From assembly GCF_014897815.1 (NCBI RefSeq), contig NZ_JABUZG010000052.1:93020-157019 (forward strand): a stretch of DNA of 64,000 bases. Reading direction: 5' to 3'. This document shows positions 1 to 9,579 of this stretch, in pieces. The DNA comes from Psychrobacter sp. PG1. Lineage in GTDB: Bacteria; Pseudomonadota; Gammaproteobacteria; Pseudomonadales; Moraxellaceae. Each line of letters begins with the position of its first letter. Within the stretch, counting starts at the first letter, position 1. The translations under genes and the position numbers were made by a program. The notes beneath the pieces were generated by a model, which saw only the letters and a list, made by a program, of their open reading frames with translations, did not search any database and was not told where the DNA came from.

Positions 1-2
1 CC

Positions 3-515
3 TTTCCGCGAGCATTAACGGCTGGACTGCTTTGGGGATTTTTGCCTTGCGGATTGGTTTACGGTGCATTATTGATTGCAGTAGTCGCTCACAATCCACT
101 AAGCGGTGCAGCACTCATGTTTGTGTTTGGCTTAGGAACCGTACCGATGCTAGTCGCCACGCACGAAACCGTTGGCTGGTTGCGTGACAAGATTGGACGT
201 TTTCGCTTGAGACAGCTTAATGGCGCTGTCATGGTATTATCTGGCTTAGCCGTTGTGTTTGTCCCTATAGCAATGTCTAGCATGCATGGGGGCCATGATA
301 TGTCCAATATGCAAGGCGATCATATGCAAATGAGCGATCCACAAATGACGGATATGCCGATGGATACAAATATGGATTACAGCAGCCATCATATGATGCC
401 AACTGATAACAGCACACACCCCCAAGGTATGGATCATAGTATGCATGATATGAGTGATGGCGCGATCAACATGAACCACGATGAACATTCTGAAATGATG
501 GAACAAGCTCAATAG
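3..515 (+). CDS. TauE/SafE-type membrane transporter, C-terminal part (5' truncated)
   Basis: The reading frame is open from the left edge, so the start lies outside the window. The visible part begins inside the conserved GLLWGFLPCGLVYG segment seen in the DsbD_2/COG2836 'sulfite exporter TauE/SafE family' proteins, followed by two further membrane segments (window positions about 60-160 and 215-275). Relatives are often found beside cbb3 oxidase or copper genes and some act in copper delivery. After the last membrane segment there is an unusual tail of about 80 residues packed with Met and His (HxM and MxM motifs), which looks metal binding. An internal TTG at 42 is only an artefact start. 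Family confident; copper link is inference. Confidence 0.8.
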   Translation, partial: FPRALTAGLLWGFLPCGLVYGALLIAVVAHNPLSGAALMFVFGLGTVPMLVATHETVGWLRDKIGRFRLRQLNGAVMVLSGLAVVFVPIAMSSMHGGHDMSNMQGDHMQMSDPQMTDMPMDTNMDYSSHHMMPTDNSTHPQGMDHSMHDMSDGAINMNHDEHSEMMEQAQ

Positions 516-575
516 AATCATCGATAATAGATATTGTTAAAATATAAAATCATTTAACATCAAAATCTGCCATAT

Positions 576-615
576 AAAAAAGCCCTTAACATCAATCATG
601 ACGTTGAGGGCTTTT
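576..615. terminator. Bidirectional rho-independent terminator
   Basis: Inverted repeat AAAAGCCCTTAAC / GTTGAGGGCTTTT with a 12-base loop. On the minus strand it is followed by a run of T, so it fits best as the end of the helicase transcript, but it can also stop the transporter transcript from the left. Confidence 0.75.
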
Positions 616-664
616 ATGATTCCGACAGCTGTACACTATAGTAGAACTGATGGCTTATAAATCA

Positions 665-1819
665 CTATTCTTGCCACTGCTCAAGGGTAAACTTAGTATC
701 TAAATGCTTCTCTAGCGCTGGTATATTAAAAGCATCATCTTCACTCACAAAACTAATGCTGATGCCTGTTTGTCCAGCACGACCCGTACGGCCAATACGA
801 TGCACGTAATCATCTGGCTGATCAGGCAAGGTATAATTAACCACGTGGCTAACATCATCGACATGGATACCGCGTCCTGCGACATCAGTTGCCACCAAGA
901 CAGAAGCATGACCATCTTTAAAACGCTGTAAATACTTTTCGCGTTTTTGTTGAATAACATCGCCTGACAACATCACAATTTTATGCGCTTGACGCAGCTT
1001 ATGATAGAGACGCTTGACTTGGTCTTTACGATTGGCAAAGACAATCACTTTATCCACTGCCGTATCACTGATGATACGCTGCAACGCTTCTAATTTTTGA
1101 TCTTCTGTCAGTAAATAAAAGTGCTGATCGACCAACTCACTGGTTTTATGTTCTGGCTCGATTTCAACAAACTGCGGCTCATGCAACCAGCGATAGGCTA
1201 GATTCATCACATCTTGGTTAAAGGTGGCAGAAAACAGTAAGCTTTGACGGTCTGTATTGACTGGCATCCGACCGACCAAACGCTTGATGTCTGGGATAAA
1301 ACCCATATCTAGCATGCGATCTGCTTCATCTAACACCAGTACTTCCACTCGATCTAAATAAACCATGCCCTTATTGGCAAGATCAATCAGACGACCAGGT
1401 GTCGCGACCAAAATATCGACATATTGACGCTCAAGCTCATGCTGCTGAGTCTCATAATTGGTGCCACCCATAATACAAACGCTGTGTAGCGAAGTATATT
1501 TGGTCAAAGCGATACAATCATCAAATATTTGCTGAGCAAGCTCGCGAGTGGGCGCCATAACAACGGCACGTGGCTCACCCAAATAACGCTCTTCATCATT
1601 GGTAAAAGGACGTTTAAGCAAGGCTTCCATAATAGTCAATAGAAAGGTTGCCGTCTTGCCAGTACCCGTCTGCGCCTGTCCAATAGCATCTTGATTTGCC
1701 AGCGTATGCGGTAATATTTGTGCTTGGATGGGCGTTAATGCCGTAAAACCTAGATCGCTTACGGCACGTAAGGTCGGTGCTGAAAGTGGCAAATCAGTAA
1801 ACGTGGTAAAATTACTCAA
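665..1819 (-). CDS. DEAD-box ATP-dependent RNA helicase (RhlB/RhlE-like)
   Basis: A 384-residue minimal helicase core that unwinds RNA duplexes with ATP, likely in mRNA decay or ribosome assembly at low temperature. Visible motifs in order: Q motif GFTALTPIQ (24-32), Walker A AQTGTGKT (49-56), PTRELA (90-95), DEAD (164-167), SAT (197-199) and HRIGRTGR (340-347). It lacks the basic tail found in many RhlE or CsdA proteins. Its left neighbour on the same strand is a cold-shock protein, 290 bases upstream, so both may serve cold growth, though the gap suggests separate promoters. Helicase identity is certain; assignment to rhlB rather than another subfamily is not. Confidence 0.93.
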   Translation of the reverse strand: MSNFTTFTDLPLSAPTLRAVSDLGFTALTPIQAQILPHTLANQDAIGQAQTGTGKTATFLLTIMEALLKRPFTNDEERYLGEPRAVVMAPTRELAQQIFDDCIALTKYTSLHSVCIMGGTNYETQQHELERQYVDILVATPGRLIDLANKGMVYLDRVEVLVLDEADRMLDMGFIPDIKRLVGRMPVNTDRQSLLFSATFNQDVMNLAYRWLHEPQFVEIEPEHKTSELVDQHFYLLTEDQKLEALQRIISDTAVDKVIVFANRKDQVKRLYHKLRQAHKIVMLSGDVIQQKREKYLQRFKDGHASVLVATDVAGRGIHVDDVSHVVNYTLPDQPDDYVHRIGRTGRAGQTGISISFVSEDDAFNIPALEKHLDTKFTLEQWQE

Positions 1820-2111
1820 AAAAATATCCTTTTAAATTAATCACTTGTTCATTACTAATAATAAGTAGACTCATGATAAATAAGCTCATGATAACCCGTT
1901 ATATTGCTGTCTAAATTAAGCAGCAACAATAATATGAAATCTATATATAGCTGACTGAGATACGGGCATAAAAAAAGCCAAGCCTAACGCTTAATCCCAC
2001 CAAACATGCTGATTTTGACTCAACATGGGTAAGATAAAACGGGCTTGACTCAGTAGTATATCAGTAGTGTCTACAGACATTATAGCTAAACCGCTCTAAT
2101 GACTGGATAGA

Positions 2112-2327
2112 TTACTCTTCTACTTTTCTGACTTCTTCAGCTTGAAGGCCTTTATCACCTTCTACCACACTGAATTCGACTTTTTCGCCATCTTTTAGAG
2201 AACGATAGCCATCACCTTGAATCGCGCGGAAATGGACAAAAATATCTTCTCCGCTGTCACGTTGAATGAAGCCAAAGCCTTTTGAGTCATTAAACCACTT
2301 AACGATACCTTGCTCACGAGCTGACAT
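2112..2327 (-). CDS. Cold-shock protein, CspA family
   Basis: A single 71-residue cold-shock domain that binds single-stranded RNA/DNA and melts secondary structure. RNP1 KGFGFI lies at residues 16-21 and RNP2 VHF at 31-33. The length is the family norm. The start is supported by AGGA nine bases upstream. The 5' gap to the divergent aroQ gene is about 480 bases, long enough for the extended leader typical of cold-regulated csp genes, but I cannot prove that the leader is transcribed. Several csp paralogues usually exist, so no letter is given. Confidence 0.95.
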   Translation of the reverse strand: MSAREQGIVKWFNDSKGFGFIQRDSGEDIFVHFRAIQGDGYRSLKDGEKVEFSVVEGDKGLQAEEVRKVEE

Positions 2328-2804
2328 AATATTGCTTCCTAAAAAAGTCCGCTTAGCCCCAAATTCCTTTGCAACATTGCATATAAACGGGATCTAAGAT
2401 GATGAGATCAAAAACTTAAGAGTACTATAATCACTACTATCACCTACATACCGCATCTATAGCAAATAATGGTATGTAGCAACACAGTGAGTATTTACAA
2501 ACATAACGACTGTCTTACTAATTGCTCTACTTCGGCAGTAGCAACAAACTTGCAATAATTATTGCATAAAAAATATCATAGCACGGGTTTTTAGCAACAT
2601 AAAGACTTTTAACATGATTTTTTGGCTTTAGCTTTATTTTTCATGTAATTTTTTTATAACCTCGCCATCAAGCTGTTATCATAAAGAGAAAGGTTTGATT
2701 AAACTGTGCAATTTTACGCTTATGCCATTTCATGCTTATACAGTATCTAAACCTTATAACAAATAATAAATCCTCAACCTCGTTCCATCGTTATAGAGAC
2801 CATT
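2328..2804. other. Divergent intergenic region csp/aroQ with a 16-base palindrome
   Basis: A gene-free, AT-rich stretch between two divergent genes. It holds the perfect palindrome TGCAATAATTATTGCA at 2551-2566. No terminator and no convincing full promoter were identified by eye; the csp leader and both promoters must lie here. Confidence 0.5.
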
Positions 2805-3341
2805 ATGACCTCTCCTTCTCAGTCTATACCAACCGTCACGCCTTCGAAGCAAAATGCCGATAAAACACTCACTCATAAGTTATTGCTGGTTAATGGGGTC
2901 AATTTGAATTTATTGGGTAAGCGCGAACCTGAGATTTATGGTCATACGACACTAGCAGATATCGAGGAACGTCTGATCGCACGTGCAGCTCAGCACGGTA
3001 TTGAATTGATATGTATACAATCCAATCATGAAGGTAAGCTGATAGATGACATCCAATATCATGGACTTTTAGCAGATACAGCACTGCAAGTAGATGCCAT
3101 TATCATTAACCCCGCCGCCTTTACTCATACCTCGGTTGCATTACGTGATGCGCTCTTAGCCACACAAAAACCGTTTATAGAGGTACACTTATCCAATGTG
3201 CATGCACGCGAACCTTTTCGCCATCATTCTTATCTAAGCGATGTCGCCGTCGGTGTTATTTGTGGTTTGGGGCATCTGGGTTATCAAATGGCATTGTCCT
3301 ACTGGCTTGATAGCCTCTACTCTGTCACAATCAGCGATTAA
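2805..3341 (+). CDS. aroQ: 3-dehydroquinate dehydratase, type II
   Basis: Catalyses dehydration of 3-dehydroquinate to 3-dehydroshikimate, the third step of the shikimate pathway, as a cytoplasmic dodecamer. Type II signatures are clear: [17 protein letters not shown] (30-46, with catalytic Tyr45 and Arg40), the SNHEG segment (73-77) and [20 protein letters not shown] (126-145, catalytic His128). Usual family proteins are about 150 residues; this one carries an extra 25-residue polar N-terminus, so translation may start later, but no better ATG lies downstream before the core. The usual NGPN has Val in place of Pro. In other relatives this gene often precedes accBC; here it does not. Confidence 0.95.
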   Translation: MTSPSQSIPTVTPSKQNADKTLTHKLLLVNGVNLNLLGKREPEIYGHTTLADIEERLIARAAQHGIELICIQSNHEGKLIDDIQYHGLLADTALQVDAIIINPAAFTHTSVALRDALLATQKPFIEVHLSNVHAREPFRHHSYLSDVAVGVICGLGHLGYQMALSYWLDSLYSVTISD

Positions 3342-3482
3342 TGCTTAATTCTTAATCCTGATAACCGAAAACCATGAATTGTATAACTATGCTTTATCAA
3401 TAGCACACGAGTTAAACAGCAATTGTTTGACTAAAATACTAAAATTATGGCTGAGCAAACAACCCACTATATGGTGATATGA

Positions 3483-4784
3483 ATGGCAAAATCGTCTGGA
3501 AAGCGCTTTATGAAATTGGCTGGCATGACAGCAAGCATTGCCGGCAAAGCAGCTAAAAACTCATTTAAGCACCTCTCAAGTGACGAAGAAAAACGTTTGC
3601 AAGCACGCTCAGAGCTGATGCAAGATGTGGGCATTCAGATAGCCGAAACGTTGGGTGAAATGAAAGGCGCGGTGATGAAGGTCGGGCAAATTGCCTCGCA
3701 ATATAAAGACGTGTTCCCACCAGAAGTGGCGACAGCATTAGAAAAGCTGCAAAAAGATGCGCCGCCCATGCCGTATGCGCAGATACGTGCACAAATCGAG
3801 CGCGAGCTTAAAGCGCCTGTTGCAGAATTATTTAGCGAATTTGAAGAAACACCGTTTGCGGCGGCTTCCATCGGTCAAGTGCATAAAGCCGTTTTGCCAT
3901 CTGGTCAAAAAGTGGTGGTTAAAGTTCAATATCCTGATGTCGATGAAAACTGTGATAGTGACCTCAAACAAGTACGCATGGCACTAAAAATCGCGGGTGT
4001 GCTCAATATGAGCAAACAGTTGCAAGAGCAACTATTCAACGAGATTCGCCAAAGTTTACATGATGAATTGGACTATATTAAAGAAGCGCATAACTTACGA
4101 GTTTTTGGCGCATTTCATGCAGAAGACAAAGGTCTTATTATTCCTAAAGTCATTAGCAGCCACTCTTCTAAACGGATTTTAACCCTAACAGAAGAGATGG
4201 GAGAAACCCTAACCGTCGCGGCGACTTGGGACAATGAGATCAAACAAGACATAGCCAAGCGTCTGTTCCACTTTACCGCAGGACAACTATTTGGCTTATA
4301 CCGTATGCACTGTGACCCACATCCTGGCAACTTTGCCTTTCGCAAAGATGGCAGTGTGGTGGCTTATGATTTTGGCGGCATTCGTAGCTATAGTGACAGC
4401 GAAGTTCAATTGTTCCGCCGTTTTGCCAAGCATGCCATTAAAGGAGATGTGACTGCCCTTGAGCAGGATCTCATCGCTCTTGATATTCGCCGTGATGACG
4501 ATAAAAATATCCCCGGAGAGTTTTATGAGAAATGGCTATCCATTGGGCTAAAGCCTCTGTCTATTCAACCTTATCAACAAGGCGCTTTTGATTTTGGTCA
4601 AAGTCAGGTTCATCACGAAGTCATTGCTCAAATGCGGACGTCGTTGAAGTACTTTGGTCAATTCCAACCTTCCGCAACCACCATGATGCTAGATCGCACA
4701 GTGTCAGGACAATACTGGAACTTGGTCAACCTCGGTGTTGAGATTGACTTATCACCACTCGTTAGTGAATACATTGATGTATAA
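3483..4784 (+). CDS. ABC1/UbiB-family atypical kinase (AarF-like)
   Basis: A 433-residue member of the ADCK/UbiB atypical kinase family, which supports ubiquinone or lipid metabolism through ATP binding. The family hallmark KxGQ is present (K66-Q69), followed by the alanine-rich loop AAASIG (about 126-131), the Lys of VVVKVQ (147), the catalytic-loop-like HCDPHPGNF (about 275) and the DFG of YDFGG. It lacks the C-terminal membrane anchors of E. coli UbiB, so it is more like the shorter AarF/COG0661 proteins than UbiB itself. It stands alone: flanking genes are aroQ and a convergent channel. Biochemical role is not assigned. Confidence 0.88.
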   Translation: MAKSSGKRFMKLAGMTASIAGKAAKNSFKHLSSDEEKRLQARSELMQDVGIQIAETLGEMKGAVMKVGQIASQYKDVFPPEVATALEKLQKDAPPMPYAQIRAQIERELKAPVAELFSEFEETPFAAASIGQVHKAVLPSGQKVVVKVQYPDVDENCDSDLKQVRMALKIAGVLNMSKQLQEQLFNEIRQSLHDELDYIKEAHNLRVFGAFHAEDKGLIIPKVISSHSSKRILTLTEEMGETLTVAATWDNEIKQDIAKRLFHFTAGQLFGLYRMHCDPHPGNFAFRKDGSVVAYDFGGIRSYSDSEVQLFRRFAKHAIKGDVTALEQDLIALDIRRDDDKNIPGEFYEKWLSIGLKPLSIQPYQQGAFDFGQSQVHHEVIAQMRTSLKYFGQFQPSATTMMLDRTVSGQYWNLVNLGVEIDLSPLVSEYIDV

Positions 4785-4832
4785 CGATATAAAATATAAA
4801 TATTTACGAAAGCAGACAGCGCACAAACACTA

Positions 4833-5663
4833 CTAAATATGCAAAGCGTGTCCACAACGATCACAGAATTCTGCTGCAATGGCATGACCGAACTTGCCAC
4901 AATTAGGACAGGTGACGGGATTGAGTTGCGGACGCATATTACGTGCCAGCTCAGAAGTAAAAATCCCCGTTGGCACTGCAATGATCGAATAACCCGTAAT
5001 CATGACCATACTCGCAATCGCTTGACCTAGCGGTGTTTTGGGTGACATATCACCGTAACCGACCGTGGTCATGGTGACGACTGCCCAGTAGATAGACAGC
5101 GGAATACTGGTAAAGCCATTTTCAGGACCTTCTACCACGTAAATAATCGAGCCGAAAATCGTGACCAATAATACCAGCGACAAAAAGAATACCGTGATTT
5201 TTTGCTGACTGGTTTTAAGCGCCGACGCCAAAAATCCCGCTTGCTGCATATAAGCTTTGAGCTTGAGTACGCGAAACACACGTAAAATACGCAAAACCCG
5301 TATCACTAATAGATACTGTACCCCCACAAACATGAGGCTTAGGTAACTTGGCAGCACAGACAATAAATCGACTACCCCAAAAAAACTAAAGACGTAACGC
5401 ACGCGGTTAGGCGCTGAAAACAACCTGAGCGCATACTCTATCGTGAATAAAATGGTAAAAAACCATTCAGCATAAAAGAATATAGTGCCATATTGCAGGC
5501 GCATGTATAGCACACTGTCCAGCATGACCACAGCCACACTGGTCAAAATCGCAATCAATAATACAATATCAAAAAGTTTACCCAAACGGGTATCTGTGCC
5601 TTCAATAATAATATGAATGCGGTTACGCAGGTGGGTAATGGCTTCAGCCGTCGGTTGCTTCAT
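4833..5663 (-). CDS. Voltage-sensor-type potassium channel with C-terminal zinc ribbon
   Basis: A 276-residue inner-membrane channel with six membrane helices. The S4 voltage sensor is obvious (Arg every third residue, 122-131), followed by the pore helix and selectivity filter TTVGYGD (199-205), which indicates K+ selectivity. After S6 a short tail ends in a four-Cys zinc ribbon (Cys252, 255, 267, 270). Bacterial Kv-like channels are common; the terminal ribbon is less usual and may aid assembly or sensing. The gene is convergent with the UbiB-like kinase, with only 48 bases between stops and no clear terminator. Physiological role is unknown. Confidence 0.9.
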   Translation of the reverse strand: MKQPTAEAITHLRNRIHIIIEGTDTRLGKLFDIVLLIAILTSVAVVMLDSVLYMRLQYGTIFFYAEWFFTILFTIEYALRLFSAPNRVRYVFSFFGVVDLLSVLPSYLSLMFVGVQYLLVIRVLRILRVFRVLKLKAYMQQAGFLASALKTSQQKITVFFLSLVLLVTIFGSIIYVVEGPENGFTSIPLSIYWAVVTMTTVGYGDMSPKTPLGQAIASMVMITGYSIIAVPTGIFTSELARNMRPQLNPVTCPNCGKFGHAIAAEFCDRCGHALHI

Positions 5664-6063
5664 ATAGTCAGTAGTATCGAGTCAGTAGCGATATAAAATA
5701 ATGGCTTGATGGCAACCAATGATTTAAAATACGCTGGATAAGGCCAAGTTAGTCAAAATAGATAAAATTGGTTTATAATATTGTTCACAGGTCACATGTG
5801 AATACAATCACTAAGTTGCCACAGTGTAGCAAAAAAGCACTCTCAACAAAATACAAATCGTTAACGTGTCGGTAGCTCTGTTACTTCAAAGAGATAGCGC
5901 AAGCTATATCATAGAAACAGGTGATCTGAGGTGTGTCATCATGCAGATTGAAAAATCTTAAAATGTATAAATACTCTTATTCATGACACACTCATAGTGA
6001 AAGATTGTTATTAAATACTTGTTTTAAGCACAATAAATAATACGCAAAACTTAAGGATGTTAT
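5664..6063. other. Intergenic region, channel/yebC
   Basis: About 400 bases without a gene, between two divergently transcribed genes. A loose inverted repeat TTCACA...TGTGAA lies near 5784-5802. I see no RNA gene or repeat here. Confidence 0.4.
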
Positions 6064-6813
6064 ATGGCAGGCCATTCAAAATGGGCAAATATTAAACACC
6101 GTAAAGCCCGTCAGGATGCGGTAAAAGGTAAAGTATTCACTAAAATTATTCGTGAAATTGTCTCTGCTGCCAAGCAAGGTGATCCTGACCCTAACAAGAA
6201 TCCGCGCCTACGTGCTGTCATTGAAAAAGCCCTATCTGTCAATATGACACGAGATACCATCAACCGTGCAGTAGCTCGTGGTACAGGCGGTGATGACAAT
6301 GACAATATGGACGAAGTAAGCTATGAAGGCTATGGCATCGGCGGCGTTGCCGTACTTGTCGAAACCTTGACTGACAATCTTAACCGAACAGTCAGTGAAG
6401 TACGCCACGCCTTTACCAAAAATGAAGGCAATCTGGGTACTACTGGCTCGGTCGCTTATCTATTTAATAAGCGCGGTGAAATCATCTTTAATGATACAAG
6501 CCTAGAAGATGAAGTCATGCTAGTGGCATTAGATGCAGGCGCGCTTGATATCGAGAATGATGGTGAAAGCTTGCTCGTCATCACTGAATGGGAAAATTTC
6601 GGTCACGTCAAAGATGCGCTTAATGCTGCAGGTTTGGTCTCTGACAATGCTGAAGTGACCATGGCACCGTCTACCAGTGCTGAAATAGACAATGTCGATG
6701 ACGCACTAAAAGTCATGAAAATGATTGATATGTTAGAAGATATCGATGATGTGCAAGAGGTTTATAGCAATGTGAACTTCTCAGATGCGGTAATGACCCA
6801 ACTTGAGCAATAG
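6064..6813 (+). CDS. YebC/PmpR-family regulatory protein
   Basis: A 249-residue protein of the YebC/TACO1 family, described in different bacteria both as a DNA-binding regulator and as a factor that relieves ribosome stalling at polyproline. The diagnostic N-terminus [18 protein letters not shown] is intact, as are [14 protein letters not shown] and [15 protein letters not shown] segments of the family. A ribosome site AAGGA lies seven bases before the ATG. In many bacteria yebC lies next to ruvC; here it is alone, followed by a strong terminator. Name yebC is safe for the family, not for the function. Confidence 0.95.
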   Translation: MAGHSKWANIKHRKARQDAVKGKVFTKIIREIVSAAKQGDPDPNKNPRLRAVIEKALSVNMTRDTINRAVARGTGGDDNDNMDEVSYEGYGIGGVAVLVETLTDNLNRTVSEVRHAFTKNEGNLGTTGSVAYLFNKRGEIIFNDTSLEDEVMLVALDAGALDIENDGESLLVITEWENFGHVKDALNAAGLVSDNAEVTMAPSTSAEIDNVDDALKVMKMIDMLEDIDDVQEVYSNVNFSDAVMTQLEQ

Positions 6814-6845
6814 TTTTATCCCGCAACCCTTTATGTCTCACACAT

Positions 6846-6881
6846 CAAAAAGCCAAACGTTTTAAATGTTTGGCTTTTTTT
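6846..6881. terminator. Terminator after yebC
   Basis: Stem AGCCAAACGTTT / AAATGTTTGGCT followed by seven T on the plus strand. It also serves as a possible terminator for the convergent methyltransferase gene, with a shorter T run on the minus strand. Confidence 0.85.
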
Positions 6882-6914
6882 GTTTAGTATTATGTGACGA
6901 GCGCTTCGCTCCTA

Positions 6915-7487
6915 CTAAGTTTTGCAAGTGACACCTTCGAGAGCTAGCAAGTATGTTTTCTTATCCAGTCCACCTGTATAGCCACCAAGCTTACCATCGC
7001 TAGCAATGACCCGATGACACGGAACGATAATACTAAAAGGGTTTTTACTATTAGCATTAGCAACCGCGCGAAACCCTTTGGGACTATCGACATTTTGTGC
7101 CAGGGTCGCATAGCTTATTGTTTCGCCATAGCTAATATCTTGTAATGCTTGCCAAACTCGTTGCTGAAACTTGGTTCCTAAGCTGATATCTAATGGCAAA
7201 TCGAATTCCTGACGATCACCTTTAAAATACGATTTTAATTGCGCTATAGTCTCTATGAGTAGCGCTTGGGCAGGCTCATTTTCGCTTAGGCTGTCCTCAT
7301 TGATAAACGTAAAGCTCTGATCGACAAGCCCATAGTGTTTCTTAAGTTTGGGAATAGATTTTGAGCTATGCCAAGAGTCACCTGCTAGCAGCCAATTGAC
7401 TTCTACCAGCTTAGGGCTACTATGCTCATTGACACTCGCAATTAACGTTAGCTGGTGTGCGCCAAAAGCGGCTGTGGTGACTATCAT
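6915..7487 (-). CDS. ogt: Methylated-DNA--protein-cysteine methyltransferase
   Basis: A suicide DNA-repair protein that transfers the alkyl group from O6-alkylguanine or O4-alkylthymine to its own cysteine. The active-site PCHRV motif (Cys157 with this start) and the following GKLGGYTGGLDKK wing are intact, as is the RAVANANSKNPF helix. I chose the ATG at 7487 because AAAGGAAG sits four bases upstream; an ATG five codons earlier (7502) would place that ribosome site inside the gene. No Ada-type transcription domain is fused. Function confident; the name ogt rather than adaB is by length and layout. Confidence 0.92.
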   Translation of the reverse strand: MIVTTAAFGAHQLTLIASVNEHSSPKLVEVNWLLAGDSWHSSKSIPKLKKHYGLVDQSFTFINEDSLSENEPAQALLIETIAQLKSYFKGDRQEFDLPLDISLGTKFQQRVWQALQDISYGETISYATLAQNVDSPKGFRAVANANSKNPFSIIVPCHRVIASDGKLGGYTGGLDKKTYLLALEGVTCKT

Positions 7488-7552
7488 GATGCTTCCTTTC
7501 AAATGATGATATTTTCAAAAATCGTTCATCGACTAAAACAACCTATCGAGCG

Positions 7553-8977
7553 CTACTCTTTATCATCGGTCTCAAATAAGGCGGCGACAAATTGTTTTGG
7601 ACTAAAGGCACGTAAATCATCAATCGACTCACCGACACCAATATAACGAATAGGAACATCCGTCGTTTCAGCGATATTGAACACCACACCACCCTTCGCC
7701 GTACCGTCTAATTTGGTGATGGTAATACCGGTTAATGGTACGACCTTGTTAAAGAGTTCTACTTGATTAATCGCATTTTGGCCCGTGCCAGCATCGAGGA
7801 CAATCATACCTTCGTGCGGTGCGCTTGGATCAGCTTTACGCATGACGCGTACCACTTTTTCAAGCTCTGCCATCAGGTGGGTTTTATTTTGCAAGCGCCC
7901 AGCCGTATCAGCGATTAACACATCGATATTTTTTGCTTTGGCAGACTGCATCGCATCAAAGATAACAGAAGCACTATCAGAGCCGTGACCTTGAGCGACG
8001 ACTGGAATGTTATTACGCTCACCCCAAATTTGTAGCTGTTCAGTAGCAGCGGCACGGAAGGTATCGCCAGCAGCCAGCATAACGGATTTACCTTCGCCTT
8101 GTAGACGCTTGGCAAGTTTACCAATCGTCGTGGTTTTACCGACACCGTTGACACCCACAACTAAAATCACAAAAGGTTTTTTGCTGGTATCAATAATGAG
8201 TGGTGCGACTTTTGGCGTTAAGATATCAACCAGTTCAGTTTGCAACGCTTTATATAATGAATGCGCATAAATCAAATCGCCACGGTCTGTCTGCTCGGTC
8301 AGACTTTTGATAATACGATTGGTCGCATTGACACCGATATCGGCGACCAGCAGTTGATCTTCGACTTCTTCCAATAGCTCATCATCAATCTCTTTGCCAC
8401 CGATCAAAATACTGACCATACCTTCGGCAAGATTTTTACGCGACTTACTTAGCCCCGTTTTCATGCGGTTAAACCAGCTGCCTTTTTTCTTGTTTTCTTG
8501 CAGCTCTGTAGATTCGATTTCTGGTTGAGTGGTCACTTGTACCGCACTACTCGCAGGACTGACATTTGGGCTATCGCCAAGTTGCTCTTGTAGTGGCATG
8601 GTTGGGGCAGTAGAAATAGTGCTAAGCTTAGTATCAATATTTTTATTATTATCGTTATCAGTTGAGGAAGCGCTTATAAAGCTTTCAGAGGCGTTTTTAG
8701 ACGTGCTTTGCTCTTCTGTCCTCACAATTGGCGCACCCAAAGCAATGTTTTGTGCCGCATCAGCACTTGAGACATCTTTGTTTATTGTGCTGTCTTTTTT
8801 CTGATCTTCGATGCTTTGATCATTGGGCGCTTGGATAGAGCCTGCATCTTCTTTCTCATCGATAATGGGCACAGATTGCGAAGGCAGACTGGGTAAGGTA
8901 ATATCATCGTCATCTAAGTCATCAAGATTGCCATCGAGATTAATGATTACACGACTGCTATTATTGGAGTTATTCAT
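7553..8977 (-). CDS. ftsY: Signal recognition particle receptor FtsY
   Basis: The membrane-associated SRP GTPase receptor that docks ribosome-nascent chain complexes at SecYEG. The C-terminal NG domain carries GVNGVGKTTTIGKLA (G1, about 275-290), DTAGR (about 358) and TKLDGTAKGGV (about 422). The first roughly 165 residues form a low-complexity acidic and Ser/Thr/Asn-rich A domain, beginning with a Asp run, which in E. coli mediates membrane and SecYEG contact. The length of 474 is normal for proteobacteria with this domain. The usual rsmD partner is not directly adjacent; the region upstream is a 350-base gap leading to a lipoprotein gene in the opposite direction. Confidence 0.96.
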   Translation of the reverse strand: MNNSNNSSRVIINLDGNLDDLDDDDITLPSLPSQSVPIIDEKEDAGSIQAPNDQSIEDQKKDSTINKDVSSADAAQNIALGAPIVRTEEQSTSKNASESFISASSTDNDNNKNIDTKLSTISTAPTMPLQEQLGDSPNVSPASSAVQVTTQPEIESTELQENKKKGSWFNRMKTGLSKSRKNLAEGMVSILIGGKEIDDELLEEVEDQLLVADIGVNATNRIIKSLTEQTDRGDLIYAHSLYKALQTELVDILTPKVAPLIIDTSKKPFVILVVGVNGVGKTTTIGKLAKRLQGEGKSVMLAAGDTFRAAATEQLQIWGERNNIPVVAQGHGSDSASVIFDAMQSAKAKNIDVLIADTAGRLQNKTHLMAELEKVVRVMRKADPSAPHEGMIVLDAGTGQNAINQVELFNKVVPLTGITITKLDGTAKGGVVFNIAETTDVPIRYIGVGESIDDLRAFSPKQFVAALFETDDKE

Positions 8978-9330
8978 AAGCTTGCCCTAAAAGTTATCAC
9001 GGTCAATTATTTGATTATTTTAAATGGGTTGGTATGTCGTCATGTTTTTGTCATGGATCATGACCTACGACAGTCAATTTTTAGCCTAGTTTATCATAAT
9101 TCGAGTTGTGCTCAGACCTTACCATCATAGCCTATCGTCAATTTTTGCAAATCTGGCAAGTCATACCATCCCTTTAGAAAGTTTCGCTTAAGATTTGGCA
9201 ACAAAAATCTGACCTTACACATGCTAAACTTCGCCTACTCTACCAGAGTTTATTGTAGAACAAGCCTTATTCCAAAGCTTACCAATTACTTCACTATCGC
9301 TCACTCAACCCTCATTTTTAGGAATTATCT
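8978..9330. other. Divergent intergenic region ftsY / small lipoprotein
   Basis: About 350 bases between divergent genes, expected to hold both promoters. I see no palindrome, repeat or RNA gene that stands out. Confidence 0.35.
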
Positions 9331-9495
9331 ATGCCATCACTATCTAATACTGACAAAACGTACGGAAACAAAGCAATCAGCATCAGCGCAGCTTTATTAG
9401 TAGCAACACTGGTACTATCCGCGACAGGCTGTAATACCACCCAAGAATTTAAGCCAACAGCCAGTGTGATGGTTGGGGCACATAAATCTTTATAA
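9331..9495 (+). CDS. Small lipoprotein, 54 residues
   Basis: An ORF of 54 codons, below common length cut-offs. ATG at 9331 has TAGGA eight bases upstream. The translation has a polar start, a hydrophobic stretch AALLVATLVLSATGC (residues 20-34) and ends with a short mature part NTTQEFKPTASVMVGAHKSL. The Cys after ...SATG is a plausible lipobox, although Ala rather than Leu sits at -3. It lies 84 bases before the M16 peptidase pair in the same direction and could share their transcript. No function is recognised. Confidence 0.72.
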   Translation: MPSLSNTDKTYGNKAISISAALLVATLVLSATGCNTTQEFKPTASVMVGAHKSL

Positions 9496-9579
9496 AACCT
9501 GCTACCTATCGCTAGTATTGAGAGTGTTCTAACCACTGATCAATTTACAAGTTGCCATTTTATATAAGTAGAATATACC

